64,000 bases of DNA from Rahnella ecdela (GTDB taxonomy: Bacteria > Pseudomonadota > Gammaproteobacteria > Enterobacterales > Enterobacteriaceae): positions 1-64,000 of the forward strand of contig NZ_JAFMOY010000117.1 in NCBI RefSeq assembly GCF_019049625.1. The letters run 5' to 3'. A program made the translations under genes and the position numbers. Numbering within the stretch: the first letter of the stretch is position 1; each line of letters starts with the position of its first letter. Positions 15,229-24,077 of the stretch are shown here, piece by piece. The notes beneath the pieces are model-generated. The model had not been told where the DNA came from and did not search any database. It worked only from the letters and a program-made list of their open reading frames with translations.

Positions 15229-17984
15229 TACTCTGCTCCTTGCAGTGATTTTTCAGCTTGGTTGGCGGCCACCGGCGCTGCATCCCGGTCGTCCTTACGC
15301 ACGGCCATCAGTTGCACTTGCTTCTGCTCTCTCTCAGGCAGCTTCGCCATCGTCGTGTTGGTACACAGCGAGGTGCCCGTCCAGCGCACCACGTCACGCA
15401 TGGATTTCACCTTAAGACCGCACCGCCAGAACTCGCTGTCTTTCATCACAAACACCACCTTGAGCAACTGTGTTGTTTCCATCAGGAATCCCCCCTGCCC
15501 GAGCGGCGTCCAGGACGCCACATTCAGCGGGATCCCGCGCTCCAGGGGGCGGCTGGCACTGTCGAGCATTCTGCCCAGCCAGGTGTAATGGGTGGTGATG
15601 CCGACATCGCGGCGGTACATTCTCCCCGGTTGCATGAACACCGAACGCGTGCCGGCACCGCGATTAATTGCGCTGCCCGCCCCTTCGGTGACGCCCACGG
15701 ATTCGGTCACCCTTAGCGTGCTTTCCCGAAAGCCTGGTACGGTAAACAGGGCCCGGCTGTTTCCCCTGACATTAGCTTGACCGCTACCGTCCACGGCGAT
15801 ATTCACTCTTGCTCCTTCACCCTCATCCTCTGGCGTATCAACGCCGACGGTAAAAGCTGAGGATGGCGTGCCATCTCCCCACCGTCCCCAGTAAAATCCG
15901 CCCTGACCGAGCGCCACAGACGAACTGTAATTGCCGCTCGCGCTAAGGGAATGACCACCATAATCCCTGTTCCATGCATCGCTTACCGTCAGTGAACCAT
16001 TTCCCAATTGTCCGCCAGAGCGGGTATAGGCCGATAAGGTAGACGAGTCGGTATTGATCCCACTCACGGCGGCACCGAGTTCGTTTTCTCCGCCTTCATC
16101 CATGTAACGACTGTAAGCCATGTTGTATCCCAGCCGGTCCTCGTCGCGCTGGCTATGCTGCCAGCTCGCCCCTAAGGAAGAGGTACTGTGTCGGCCATTG
16201 ACACCATTGTTTCCGTTAAACGACATGTTCATGCTCAGAAATACCCCCTTGTCCCTGGCGGTGTATCCCGTGTTGTTACGGACGAATGCGTTGAGGTTGC
16301 TGTTGATATTGATGCCCGCCACTGAGAAATACCGGCTGACACCGGCCTGCCACGTTTGGCTGCGATAGCGAGAAAAGTAGATCCTGTCCCAAGGTGCGCC
16401 GTCACGAACGCCCTCGTCGTCGACGGGCAGCTGGTTACGATAGACATACCGCCCCTGGTTATTTTCCAGGGAGTAGCCTAAGTTGAGATACCACTGATGG
16501 ACGGGGACGGAGAACGTCAGGCTGGTGCTTTCGCTGCAACCGCTGTAGCTTCCGTAATGCTGACTGTCGCCTGAGCTATCACAGTCCGGGGCCATCATCG
16601 CCGAACGATAAAAGCTCAGGGAAAAGCCGTCACTGTAAGTCACTTGCTGCATATTCCCGCGTGAGCCATCACTGCTGTAGAGGAAGCTGGCCCGGGAGGT
16701 GAGCAAACCGTCCAGCGGACCACTGCTGAAACCATGGCTCCAATCGGCGGCGGCCTCATAATACTGAACGTCTTTTAACAGGGTGCTGCCAAGTGTCAGT
16801 GACAGCTCGGTGGATACCGGGATCCTGACACCTCCCTGAATGACAGGCGGGTTACCATCGCGTTGATAACCCTCTTCCGTGTCCAGGCGCCCCCCTTGGA
16901 GAAACCACTCAAACGTATTCTGTTGCGGGTCACCCGTCCCGGTATAGGGTACCGTCTGCGTTCTGACCAGTTGGTTACTTTCATAAATTCTGAGCGTGAC
17001 AGTGTAACTGCCAGTCGGAAAGGCGCGCGTATCGAGTTTCTGCATGCCCGCCTTAAGATAAAAAGAGGACAACAGCTGACCATTGCGGTACGCATCGACA
17101 CGTGAGTCTGCCGATAAGAAGACCGTGACGGGGGTTCCCCGTGAAACCTGACTTTGGTTAACCCAGGCTTGGGTTGAGCCTGTTCTTAGCCCTTGGATCC
17201 GGCCAATAGGCAATAAGCTCAGATTGATATTGCCGCCCGCGTTACTGAAGATGTCACGGGAATCCATGACACCGCCCTGCACGTACATGCGTTTGAGGAA
17301 GTCCTGCCGGAAATACGCGTTATTCACCTGCGCATGTTGCTGGCTTTCCGTGCGATAACGCTGCCCCTGCCACAACCAGTCAAGGTTCGCATAGCCATTT
17401 TGTGTGACCCCCAGCGTGCCATTACCCTGAACCGAGGCGGACTGAAAGTCCTGGTCAGCGACAAAGTTAAGATTTTGCTGGTGAATAAGGGCCCGACTGC
17501 TTTCAGGGGTAGCCTGATAATATATGTCGGGGATTTGTTCACGAGGAAGATAATGCGCAGGCAGAAAGAGACTGAGCTTTGCATTGTTTTCATCATAAAT
17601 CACGGCCACCGTTTTGGTAGCGATAAAGTCACACCCTTCGGTTTTCCCGGTCGTCTTGCATGACAGGTTGTCATTACGCTTAAGCGGCGCACGAAGGGAC
17701 ATGGCCAAAAGCCGCGCGAGTGCCGGATCGTTATTATACTTTTCCTTAATGACTGCCATCAGATCGTCCGGTTTCTGGAATGTGACGTTGTCCAGGTCGA
17801 CTTTGAGCTGAAACAATCCCATCGGTTCACCGTATAAGGAAACATCCAGCCACAGCTGTTGCCCCCGAGCCAAATCTTCAAAACCCGGCGGAACGTTTAC
17901 GGCAGCATGTGCATTGGCCGCTATGCCCGCTAACACCAAAGCGGCTAAGACTGATAAACACGGACCTCTCCTGAAGCTATACAT
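15228..17984 (-). CDS. alpha-class fimbrial outer-membrane usher (TcfC/CfaC-like)
   Basis: A 918-residue outer-membrane usher that receives chaperone-subunit complexes and exports them. A signal peptide ends at AHA near residue 28 and is followed by a long predicted beta-barrel. FPTGSYTVTLRIYE lies in the plug/barrel region, and many aromatic-alternating strands fill the middle. The C-terminal domain (about 760-880, with PGRMYRRDVGITTHYTWLG) resembles the CooC/TcfC C-terminal region. It overlaps the first tip gene by one base. Length is slightly above CooC (about 868 from memory). Codon use matches its neighbours and no frameshift is seen. Confidence 0.9.
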   Translation of the reverse strand: MYSFRRGPCLSVLAALVLAGIAANAHAAVNVPPGFEDLARGQQLWLDVSLYGEPMGLFQLKVDLDNVTFQKPDDLMAVIKEKYNNDPALARLLAMSLRAPLKRNDNLSCKTTGKTEGCDFIATKTVAVIYDENNAKLSLFLPAHYLPREQIPDIYYQATPESSRALIHQQNLNFVADQDFQSASVQGNGTLGVTQNGYANLDWLWQGQRYRTESQQHAQVNNAYFRQDFLKRMYVQGGVMDSRDIFSNAGGNINLSLLPIGRIQGLRTGSTQAWVNQSQVSRGTPVTVFLSADSRVDAYRNGQLLSSFYLKAGMQKLDTRAFPTGSYTVTLRIYESNQLVRTQTVPYTGTGDPQQNTFEWFLQGGRLDTEEGYQRDGNPPVIQGGVRIPVSTELSLTLGSTLLKDVQYYEAAADWSHGFSSGPLDGLLTSRASFLYSSDGSRGNMQQVTYSDGFSLSFYRSAMMAPDCDSSGDSQHYGSYSGCSESTSLTFSVPVHQWYLNLGYSLENNQGRYVYRNQLPVDDEGVRDGAPWDRIYFSRYRSQTWQAGVSRYFSVAGININSNLNAFVRNNTGYTARDKGVFLSMNMSFNGNNGVNGRHSTSSLGASWQHSQRDEDRLGYNMAYSRYMDEGGENELGAAVSGINTDSSTLSAYTRSGGQLGNGSLTVSDAWNRDYGGHSLSASGNYSSSVALGQGGFYWGRWGDGTPSSAFTVGVDTPEDEGEGARVNIAVDGSGQANVRGNSRALFTVPGFRESTLRVTESVGVTEGAGSAINRGAGTRSVFMQPGRMYRRDVGITTHYTWLGRMLDSASRPLERGIPLNVASWTPLGQGGFLMETTQLLKVVFVMKDSEFWRCGLKVKSMRDVVRWTGTSLCTNTTMAKLPEREQKQVQLMAVRKDDRDAAPVAANQAEKSLQGAE

Positions 17985-18002
17985 CCCTGTGGTCTCCCAA
18001 AA

Positions 18003-18030
18003 ATACAGGCGGAAAGATCCCCGCCTGTAT
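18003..18030 (-). terminator. hairpin between major subunit and usher genes
   Basis: A perfect 10-base inverted repeat (ATACAGGCGG / CCGCCTGTAT) with an 8-base loop lies in the 73-base gap after the major subunit gene. There is no T-run after it on the minus strand. Hairpins in this position of fimbrial operons usually protect the upstream mRNA and attenuate the downstream genes, which gives more subunit than usher. Confidence 0.6.
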
Positions 18031-18057
18031 GGATAAAACGTGAAATTGAATAAATTA

Positions 18058-18561
18058 TTACGGCGTTGGAGTGGTCGCCTGGGAGACGATAATGCTGACC
18101 AGACCGCTGTACTTGCCTTGTTCTGTCACCACTTCACGCGTGGTCTGGGAGATGACCAGTGGCATGACACGTGAACCATTCGCAATACCGGATGGGAAAG
18201 TTGACGCATATTCAAACGTGGTGGCCGTCGTGCCAAGCGGCTTTCCGTCAAGCGAGACGCTGAGCGGAATATTCTTGGTTGCATCTGGAGAAGTCAGAAG
18301 CGGATTTGATGCCAATGCCACGGTGAGGTTTTTATCTGTGGAGTTTGACCACAGCTTAATTTGTTTATTGATCGGATCCAGACCGCGCCCTGGCTTATAA
18401 AGCATCGGCAGGGTATCTGGCATCGCGGTACCGTCGCCACTGGTGATAGACACTGTCGGGTCAATATCGGCGACAACAGTAATATCGGCCTGGAAGGCAT
18501 TTGCGGCAAAAGCAGTAAGCATAGCAGCAGAGCAAAGTGCCATTTTTGGCAACATTTTCAT
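18058..18561 (-). CDS. alpha-class fimbrial major subunit (CS1/CFA/I type)
   Basis: A 167-residue exported pilin. A signal peptide of about 22 residues (cleaved after ANA) is followed by FQADITVVADIDPTVSI, the donor-strand region typical of CS1/CFA/I/TcfB major subunits, and LDPINKQIKLWSNSTDKNL. There are no cysteines in the mature protein, as expected for alpha-class pilins, which lack the disulfide of type 1 pilins. It follows the chaperone gene by about 50 bases and is followed by a hairpin. It forms the shaft of the fimbria. Confidence 0.9.
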   Translation of the reverse strand: MKMLPKMALCSAAMLTAFAANAFQADITVVADIDPTVSITSGDGTAMPDTLPMLYKPGRGLDPINKQIKLWSNSTDKNLTVALASNPLLTSPDATKNIPLSVSLDGKPLGTTATTFEYASTFPSGIANGSRVMPLVISQTTREVVTEQGKYSGLVSIIVSQATTPTP

Positions 18562-18612
18562 GGTATTTTTCCTTAGTAGAGTCGTGCTAATTTCCCTTTC
18601 TCCGAAAGGGGG

Positions 18613-19359
18613 TTATTTCACCTGCGTGGCAGGTAATTCGATTTCCTGGTTGCTATTTTTTATCCAATCAAAATATTTAATCCGATAGGTCTTGCCGGCA
18701 GTCAAAATCATTTTCGGCAGATGGACCTCCGTGCTTGGATAAATTGTGGCTTTCAGGGTTTTCCAAACACAGTTATTACCCGAGTTACATGTTGCGATCT
18801 CTTTAATAGGTACGCGTACGGTTCCCTCATTAATAATGACGTCAGAGGCAGGCTTATATTTCAAGCTTACCCAGGGGTTGACTGGGGCGACATGAATGAG
18901 CGCTCCCCAGACCACACTGACCCCCACATCGGCGGAGCTGTGCACGGGCTCGCTTGTTTGACTATGCCCATCGAAAACCTCTTCTGACACACTTTCGAAA
19001 TAGACGCGCCAGGTGGCTTCTTTTGTAGGTGGAAAAAGAGAGACCAGTCTGACAATCCGCTCTCCACCGGGTGTCAGGGCCAATTTTTGAGGCGTCACAA
19101 CTAGGGCACTTTGGTCGGCAACGCCGGCCGGAATTTCCTTTTCATTCTTTGTCCCGGGTTCGGTAATCTTTTTCACCGTGATCCGAATAAACTGAACTTT
19201 ATCGTCCTGAGACATCACCCTAATTTGTGCAGAACCCGTTTCCCCAACAGCCGTTTCCATCGGATAAACCGTCATGCCTGCGGACGCTGAAAAAACTGAA
19301 ATAGAGGCAGCGCCAACGATTAATTGAAGGAGATAACGTATTGATGGAATATTCTTCAT
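18613..19359 (-). CDS. alpha-class periplasmic fimbrial chaperone (CfaA/TcfA-like)
   Basis: A 248-residue PapD-like chaperone with a signal peptide (MKNIPSIRYLLQLIVGAA, cleaved near ASA). The mature part starts GMTVYPMETAVGETGSAQIRV. The subunit-binding block QKLALTPGGERIVRLVSLFPP carries the conserved basic residue in the G1 region, and YFESV follows. A Cys pair (ATCNSGNNC) is present in the second domain. The ATG four codons upstream (19371) lacks a ribosome site, whereas GGAAAG precedes the chosen ATG. It is the first gene of the fimbrial operon and acts in the periplasm. Confidence 0.88.
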   Translation of the reverse strand: MKNIPSIRYLLQLIVGAASISVFSASAGMTVYPMETAVGETGSAQIRVMSQDDKVQFIRITVKKITEPGTKNEKEIPAGVADQSALVVTPQKLALTPGGERIVRLVSLFPPTKEATWRVYFESVSEEVFDGHSQTSEPVHSSADVGVSVVWGALIHVAPVNPWVSLKYKPASDVIINEGTVRVPIKEIATCNSGNNCVWKTLKATIYPSTEVHLPKMILTAGKTYRIKYFDWIKNSNQEIELPATQVK

Positions 19360-19681
19360 TTTTCTTTCCATGATTGAAAAAGCTTTAATAGAATATATTA
19401 CTCAATTAAATAATTAATGAATTTCATACATCCTTCAAAAAAGGAATGCTTTCCAGAAAAATTAATTAGCCCATACTGATAGGCAAAAATAATTGCATTA
19501 AAAAGACAACGCGTGGCCGCATTGATTAAAATCAATGTGTCGATTTTAAAAAACAACATTCAAACACGCAATATAAATGCGCGTACTTACCCCATCCAAC
19601 ATAAATCATGGGGTTTTACCTCTCTGAAGGTCTATTATAGAGAGATGCTTCCCAGCAGATCGATTGTAGGTTTGCTACCCA
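19360..19681. promoter_or_regulatory. control region of the alpha-class fimbrial operon
   Basis: This AT-rich stretch between the LuxR-type gene and the chaperone gene must contain the fimbrial promoter. It holds one perfect FNR-type palindrome (separate entry). No reading frame in it is convincing. Confidence 0.5.
19522..19535. promoter_or_regulatory. FNR-type site upstream of the alpha fimbrial operon
   Basis: The sequence TTGATTAAAATCAA matches the FNR consensus TTGAT-N4-ATCAA in all ten defined positions. It lies about 160 bases upstream of the chaperone start. FNR activates or represses genes under anaerobiosis, but the direction of effect here is unknown. Confidence 0.6.
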
Positions 19682-20356
19682 TTACAAGTTATATAACAGT
19701 GAAAGTTTTCGAATATTCCGCACACCCATTTTTTCCATACAGTTATGATAGTAGCTGTATATTGTTTTAGGCGAAAGACCTAAAGTTTTAGCAATTTCAT
19801 GCACCTTTAAACCCAATAAGTACCCCTTTAGCACAGATCTTTCGCGCACAGACAATTTCTCATCACGATATCCTGACTGTCGACGATTAAAATGCCCCTC
19901 ACCATTTTCAGCCAGGATCGCGCCTTGCGTATTACGGACAGTATCATTGTCATAAATCACGCTTATTCGGCAGGAAAAGAGTCGAGAAATAAGCTCCTCT
20001 CGAATACGTTGCTTGTTTTCCAAAAAAATGACGAGATGGTTTATCTGCAAGTCACAAAGTTGAAGTAAAATGAGCAGCCAGGAGGCCAGGTCCTGAGAAT
20101 TAGGTGGACAAAAAATGACAAGACCATGGCTACTTTTTCGGACCCTCACAATGCCGCGAATTTTATTCTGTTTATCAATGTCACATACGTCCAGCAACCT
20201 GCCATTTTCAAAAGCATAGGTTCCTGCCAGTAAATAAACACCATAGTTATGAAGGCTACGTCTTCCTATAAAAGTTACTTTCTCGTCCATAAAACCTAGA
20301 TCTCCAAAATGTTCCTGAATGTGATGGATATATCTTCTTTGATTCCATACCTTCAC
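19682..20356 (-). CDS. LuxR/GerE-type transcriptional regulator
   Basis: A 224-residue protein with a C-terminal GerE helix-turn-helix at about residues 165-220 (SVRERSVLKGYLLGLKVHEI, then TLGLSPKTIYSYYHNCMEKMGV). The N-terminal part shows no clear receiver or autoinducer domain and resembles the stand-alone regulators found beside fimbrial operons. The frame opens with GTG at 20354-20356 without a good ribosome site; an ATG at 20288-20290 (MDEKVTFIG) is the alternative start. It sits directly upstream of the fimbrial operon on the same strand and probably regulates it (inference). Confidence 0.82.
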   Translation of the reverse strand: MKVWNQRRYIHHIQEHFGDLGFMDEKVTFIGRRSLHNYGVYLLAGTYAFENGRLLDVCDIDKQNKIRGIVRVRKSSHGLVIFCPPNSQDLASWLLILLQLCDLQINHLVIFLENKQRIREELISRLFSCRISVIYDNDTVRNTQGAILAENGEGHFNRRQSGYRDEKLSVRERSVLKGYLLGLKVHEIAKTLGLSPKTIYSYYHNCMEKMGVRNIRKLSLLYNL

Positions 20357-20596
20357 TTTTATAGTTTATCTCTGTGTAAGATTTTTCCCTCTCACACCCA
20401 GAAAAGCCAAATCTGTAATGAGTGGTGCTACGAGGTAAATACCAAAAAGCTAATTCTCATATCACCATTCAATCTTATTCCCTTCACAAACAGACGATAA
20501 ACCGTATTACTCATTTCGATGTTGAGATACTACAACACGAAATATGAATTGATCAACATAAACGATCGTTATTTGAAATATGATAGGCACAGGCTA

Positions 20597-20624
20597 TCAT
20601 TATCGATCTATCGATCGATAATGA
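20597..20624. repeat. perfect 12-base inverted repeat, candidate operator
   Basis: The arms TCATTATCGATC (20597-20608) and GATCGATAATGA (20613-20624) are exact reverse complements with a 4-base spacer. The size and spacing fit binding of a dimeric regulator. There is no T-run, so it is unlikely to be a terminator. Confidence 0.7.
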
Positions 20625-20646
20625 CAATGCGAATGATTATCATTTA

Positions 20647-20660
20647 TTGATCTAGATCAA
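20647..20660. promoter_or_regulatory. FNR-type site upstream of the LuxR-type gene
   Basis: TTGATCTAGATCAA is a perfect 14-base palindrome and an exact match to TTGAT-N4-ATCAA. It lies about 290 bases upstream of the LuxR-type regulator start and close to the 12-base inverted repeat. Confidence 0.55.
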
Positions 20661-20871
20661 TGAAATATTTATGTGTTTGAATTTTAAGGATTAATTAACA
20701 ATCATCTAAGTTTTCATATTGAAACGTCCAGTAAATACATGTTTCAGGCAGGCAGATATTGGCTGGTTTATTGCGCATTCAGCACCCTTTTCCAGCGGCC
20801 ACTCACGCAGAAGTCGACGAGTGGGGAGGTGATCACTTCGCGTGTTATTAGGTTGTAAAAATGAAAGCAAT

Positions 20872-21537
20872 TTACTCAGGTTTCTTTTGGTGTATGGCAG
20901 TCAGTGGAGGTAGGCAGGGAATATCAGCAACAGGATGAATAAAATATTTCAACGGTAAAAGAATCAGCACTCTTTTGGTCAAAACAAGATTGTCAATTAT
21001 CAGCTGGGAGCTGCTTGCTAACCGCTCGAAGTGAGACATAATCCTCCAGGCAATAATTGCTTTTTGGGTATGGCATTGTTGAATACCCCTCATCGTTTGC
21101 ATATTGAGGGATTCCGTTTTGTCAGGGCTTATGACGATAAAATTATTCAGAAGCTGCTGCGCCTGATGGTTTTTTATAGGATCCGCGGAATGGGCCAATA
21201 CTTCGGCGTAGCCTATTCTGGCGACAACGTTTCTTGGGTCTAATTGATAGGCAGACGCAAATGCCTCGGATGCAGTGTCAAAATCATTGAGCGCGATGCC
21301 CACCTGCCCTAAAGAAATCCAGCAATTTAATTGTGTGGGATGGGTATGTAGACGTTCTCTGAGATCGGTTCTAAGTTCGACCAAATCATCACGTGTCTGC
21401 GGTGCTCCCCCAGGGATAATGACCCGATGGAAAGCCGCTGTGGCGTGTGACGCAATCATATTGGTTTTTTTTCTGCTGATCGAACACCCTAACCACAAAA
21501 TAATGATGACGAAGATAACGACATAACGATAAAACAT
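20872..21537 (-). CDS. TPR protein resembling CcmH/NrfG C-terminal domains, probably membrane-anchored
   Basis: A 221-residue protein with an N-terminal hydrophobic segment (MFYRYVVIFVIIILWLGC) that is either a membrane anchor or a lipoprotein signal ending at Cys18. The periplasmic part has TPR-like repeats: RTDLRERLHTHPTQLNCWIS, then NDFDTASEAFASAYQLDP, then ARIGYAEVLAHS. This is the pattern of the NrfG/CcmH (CcmI) cytochrome c assembly proteins, but no cytochrome genes are nearby. GGAG lies 6 bases before the chosen ATG; an in-frame start five codons earlier lacks one. Its role near fimbrial genes is unknown. Confidence 0.72.
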   Translation of the reverse strand: MFYRYVVIFVIIILWLGCSISRKKTNMIASHATAAFHRVIIPGGAPQTRDDLVELRTDLRERLHTHPTQLNCWISLGQVGIALNDFDTASEAFASAYQLDPRNVVARIGYAEVLAHSADPIKNHQAQQLLNNFIVISPDKTESLNMQTMRGIQQCHTQKAIIAWRIMSHFERLASSSQLIIDNLVLTKRVLILLPLKYFIHPVADIPCLPPLTAIHQKKPE

Positions 21538-21953
21538 GGTATCTCCGTGCAAAAAGGAGGGGATGTTTCAAAAAGCCATCACGTTTTATTGATTTTGATA
21601 TCTCATGTGGCATTTCTCAGCCATAAATCAGTTACTGCATCCAAGAAAAAGTCCTCACCGTGATCCGAAAATTCATGTCTACATTGTTTTAATGAAGTTG
21701 TTAAAAAATTACTTTTCTGCGGGCCTGGTTAACTATTTCTGTGGCCTTTGTGTCAAAAAAGTCATCCATTTAAGGGCGGAAATCTCCGCCCCTTCTTCGA
21801 TGGTTGTGTTCTGATTCACCCACTATCGAAATGGTAGGTTTCAGCAGGGAGTGACAATTTGAGTACTGGCATAAATAAAAAGCATAAGGTCCGTTATTGG
21901 TTTTACCGTGTGAATGGTTAACCTCATTATGCGGGTTTGATAGTGCATTTTTA
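21538..21953. other. gene-free stretch between TPR gene and cfa
   Basis: No convincing coding frame is seen in these 416 bases. They contain the hairpin at 21774-21791, which probably ends the cfa transcript, and the promoter of the TPR gene should lie in the lower part. Confidence 0.35.
21774..21791 (-). terminator. probable terminator downstream of cfa
   Basis: GGGCGGA (21774-21780) pairs with TCCGCCC (21785-21791) around a 4-base loop. On the minus strand a TTAAATGG stretch and then six T residues follow. It lies about 160 bases past the cfa stop, so it probably ends that minus-strand transcript. Confidence 0.45.
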
Positions 21954-23096
21954 TTAACGTGGAACGGTCAAGCCTCCCATCGTCCCTCTTGAAAAGACCA
22001 CCTGCCAGAGTTGAATATCACGAGCGCGAAAGGCACCGGCGCAGGAGTTTAAATAATAAACAAACATACGTTTAAATCTTTCTGAGTAGTTATCTTCAAT
22101 GGTATTCCATGACGCTAAAAAACGCTCACACCATGCCATTAATGTTTTATCATAGTCCTGACCGAAATTATGAACGTCCTCCGTCACAAAATGCCGTTCA
22201 CTTGCCGCGGCAATATGAGCAAGAGAAGGTAAACATCCATTAGGGAAGATATACTTGTTGATCCAGGGATCGACATTGAAATCGGTTTTGTTTGCGCCAA
22301 TGGTATGCAATAAGAAGATGCCCTCAGGTTTCAAATTTCTGTTTACGACATCGAAATACGTTGCATAGTTTTTAGGCCCCACGTGCTCGAACATCCCGAC
22401 AGAGACAATGCGGTCGAATTTTCTGTCAAGTTCCCTGTAATCCTGCAAAAGGATTTCAACATCCAGACTGGAGCAACGCGTTTGGGCCATTTTTTGTTGT
22501 TCTGCTGATATCGTAATTCCTGTCACTTTGGCGCCATAATGTTCAGCCGCGTATGCGGCAAGCCCACCCCAGCCGCAACCGATATCCAGTAGGCTCATTC
22601 CTGGTTTTAGTTTTAACTTTTCACAAATCAGCTTCAATTTGTTCTGCTGGGCCTGGTAAACATTTTCTGCATTCTTCCAATAACCGCAGGAGTATTGCAT
22701 CCAGGGGTCGAGCATGAGACAGAAAAGATCATTACCGAGATCATAATGTTCTTTACCTACTTTCAACGCCCCTTTTTTGGACTGGAAATTGATGAATCGT
22801 GCGCCTGCAACACGAATAATGTCCTTCAAATTTTCAGGCACACGGGATTGCAAATCAGCATTGATGATTTTTGTAAAAAAGACATCTAATTGGGAGCACT
22901 CCCACCAGCCGTCCATATAGCTTTCGCCCAAACCCAGAGAGCCTTTTTTTAACACGCGCTTATAAAATTTTGGATTTTTAACATGAATATCGTAGGGTTT
23001 ATCCCCGTCAATCTCGATACCCGCTTCATTAAGAAGCTCCCGGCAGATTCTCTGCCATTGATTAAAGTCCTTCGGTAAAATCATCTTCTTCTTCAT
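21954..23096 (-). CDS. cfa: cyclopropane-fatty-acyl-phospholipid synthase
   Basis: A 380-residue Cfa enzyme that adds a methylene group from S-adenosylmethionine to unsaturated phospholipid acyl chains, which protects membranes against acid and other stress. The SAM-binding motif LLDIGCGWGG is at about residues 169-178. The bicarbonate-site residues known from E. coli are present at equivalent positions: Cys137 (MQYSCGYW), Glu237 (GMFEHVG), His264 (LLHTIG) and Tyr315 (GQDYDKTL). It is full length (E. coli has 382 residues). AAGG precedes the ATG. It is the downstream end of a minus-strand cluster beginning with a second, altered paralogue. Confidence 0.95.
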   Translation of the reverse strand: MKKKMILPKDFNQWQRICRELLNEAGIEIDGDKPYDIHVKNPKFYKRVLKKGSLGLGESYMDGWWECSQLDVFFTKIINADLQSRVPENLKDIIRVAGARFINFQSKKGALKVGKEHYDLGNDLFCLMLDPWMQYSCGYWKNAENVYQAQQNKLKLICEKLKLKPGMSLLDIGCGWGGLAAYAAEHYGAKVTGITISAEQQKMAQTRCSSLDVEILLQDYRELDRKFDRIVSVGMFEHVGPKNYATYFDVVNRNLKPEGIFLLHTIGANKTDFNVDPWINKYIFPNGCLPSLAHIAAASERHFVTEDVHNFGQDYDKTLMAWCERFLASWNTIEDNYSERFKRMFVYYLNSCAGAFRARDIQLWQVVFSRGTMGGLTVPR

Positions 23097-23130
23097 GCGC
23101 GTGCCTTTTAATATATTACGTTATACAAAA

Positions 23131-23475
23131 TCATGAATTTCTTTTGCAATTATAGATAAAATCTCGTGAGCGCTGGGTGAGGTGTTGTATTTCCTTTGCG
23201 CTGACCCCTTGATGAAGCAATTGGATTATTTTATCTTTATCTTGTGCGATGTTTTTATATCTATCAGGAAAGGTCTTTAAACCTTCTCTCTGCCTGGCGG
23301 CTTTTTTATCAATGATGGTGGAAAGGCGTTTTAAGTGGATTAAAGCCAACTCTCTCTCATACTGGCTAAATGTTTGGCCCAGAGAAATCTCCTGCCAGAC
23401 TAATATTGCTCGTCGAAATAGCCCTTTCCTCTCCAGCACGCTGGCTTTTTGTTTCAGAATGGATAAGTCATTCAT
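23131..23475 (-). CDS. PerC-family transcriptional regulator
   Basis: A 114-residue protein matching the PerC family, with the N-terminal block KASVLERKGLFRRAILVWQEI followed by YERELALIHLKRL, and a C-terminal helix-turn-helix-like part (LHQGVSAKEIQHLTQRS). PerC-type proteins activate virulence and adhesion genes in pathogenic E. coli, often by relieving H-NS silencing. GAGG precedes the ATG by about 8 bases. The gene lies 34 bases before cfa on the same strand. The fimbrial operons are possible targets, which is inference. Confidence 0.8.
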   Translation of the reverse strand: MNDLSILKQKASVLERKGLFRRAILVWQEISLGQTFSQYERELALIHLKRLSTIIDKKAARQREGLKTFPDRYKNIAQDKDKIIQLLHQGVSAKEIQHLTQRSRDFIYNCKRNS

Positions 23476-23592
23476 ATAGGCAACCTCATAAATTTCACCA
23501 AAAAAAATTAATTCTAATAATGGCAGTTTTATAAGTATTACATTTCAAAAAGTTAAAAACCGGTTATAACTTCTCCGTATCAAAAAGCCTGG

Positions 23593-24024
23593 TTATTCAC
23601 TTACCACAAAACGCCAACGTATATAATCATAAGACCAGTTAAAGAGTAGTGTGTAGGGAAGGAACACAAATATTAACCCTATTTCAACCATGAAAGCCTT
23701 TACTAAAGATAACTGGAGCAGGAACATCGCAACAGGGGTGAGGGAAAGAACAAGTACGAGTTCAAAAATCACGGCATGCAAAACCCTCACGATAAAGCTT
23801 CTTTCGAATAAGTAATGTTTTTGAATTGCATCAAAACACTTATTAAACACGTAGTTCCAAACTGTTGCAGTGACCGCAGAGGTCACAGATAGTTTGCCGG
23901 ATTGTAATATAGACACCTTAAGGAGGCTTGAAAGAAAGAGAGCGATGACAACATTCCCCAGCAATTCAAAAAGAACGGCATGAAAAACCCTCTCGGCTAT
24001 ACTCTTATTCAATTCCACTTTCAT
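23593..24024 (-). CDS. PACE-family efflux protein (AceI-like, two BTP domains)
   Basis: A 143-residue inner-membrane protein with four predicted membrane helices formed by two tandem bacterial transmembrane pair domains. RVFHAVLFELLGNV with WNYVFNKCFD makes the first and RVLHAVIFELVLVL with LLFNWSYDYIR the second. The conserved acidic residue of the first helix (Glu20) is present. PACE proteins export biocides such as chlorhexidine, and AceI is thought to export short diamines naturally. The chosen ATG has GGAG about 10 bases upstream. An ATG at 24076-24078 overlapping the previous stop (TGATG) would add 18 residues. Confidence 0.85.
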   Translation of the reverse strand: MKVELNKSIAERVFHAVLFELLGNVVIALFLSSLLKVSILQSGKLSVTSAVTATVWNYVFNKCFDAIQKHYLFERSFIVRVLHAVIFELVLVLSLTPVAMFLLQLSLVKAFMVEIGLIFVFLPYTLLFNWSYDYIRWRFVVSE

Positions 24025-24077
24025 CTTACCCGACTCCAACGTAACGCAAATATCCGGACCAGAACCATTCTTGCTCA

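Larger units (their letters stand above)
20357..20871. promoter_or_regulatory. AT-rich control region with several palindromes
   Basis: This 515-base region between the LuxR-type gene and the TPR gene has no gene. It contains TTGATCAA at 20549-20556, the palindrome AACGATCGTT at 20561-20570, a 12-base inverted repeat at 20597-20624 and an FNR-type site at 20647-20660. A Fur-like AT pattern (GAATGATTATCATTT) overlaps the end of the inverted repeat region. Confidence 0.5.

Noticed and set aside
21605-21814. Plus-strand 69-codon frame between the TPR gene and cfa
   Set aside because: It covers the probable cfa terminator and has no supporting start signal.
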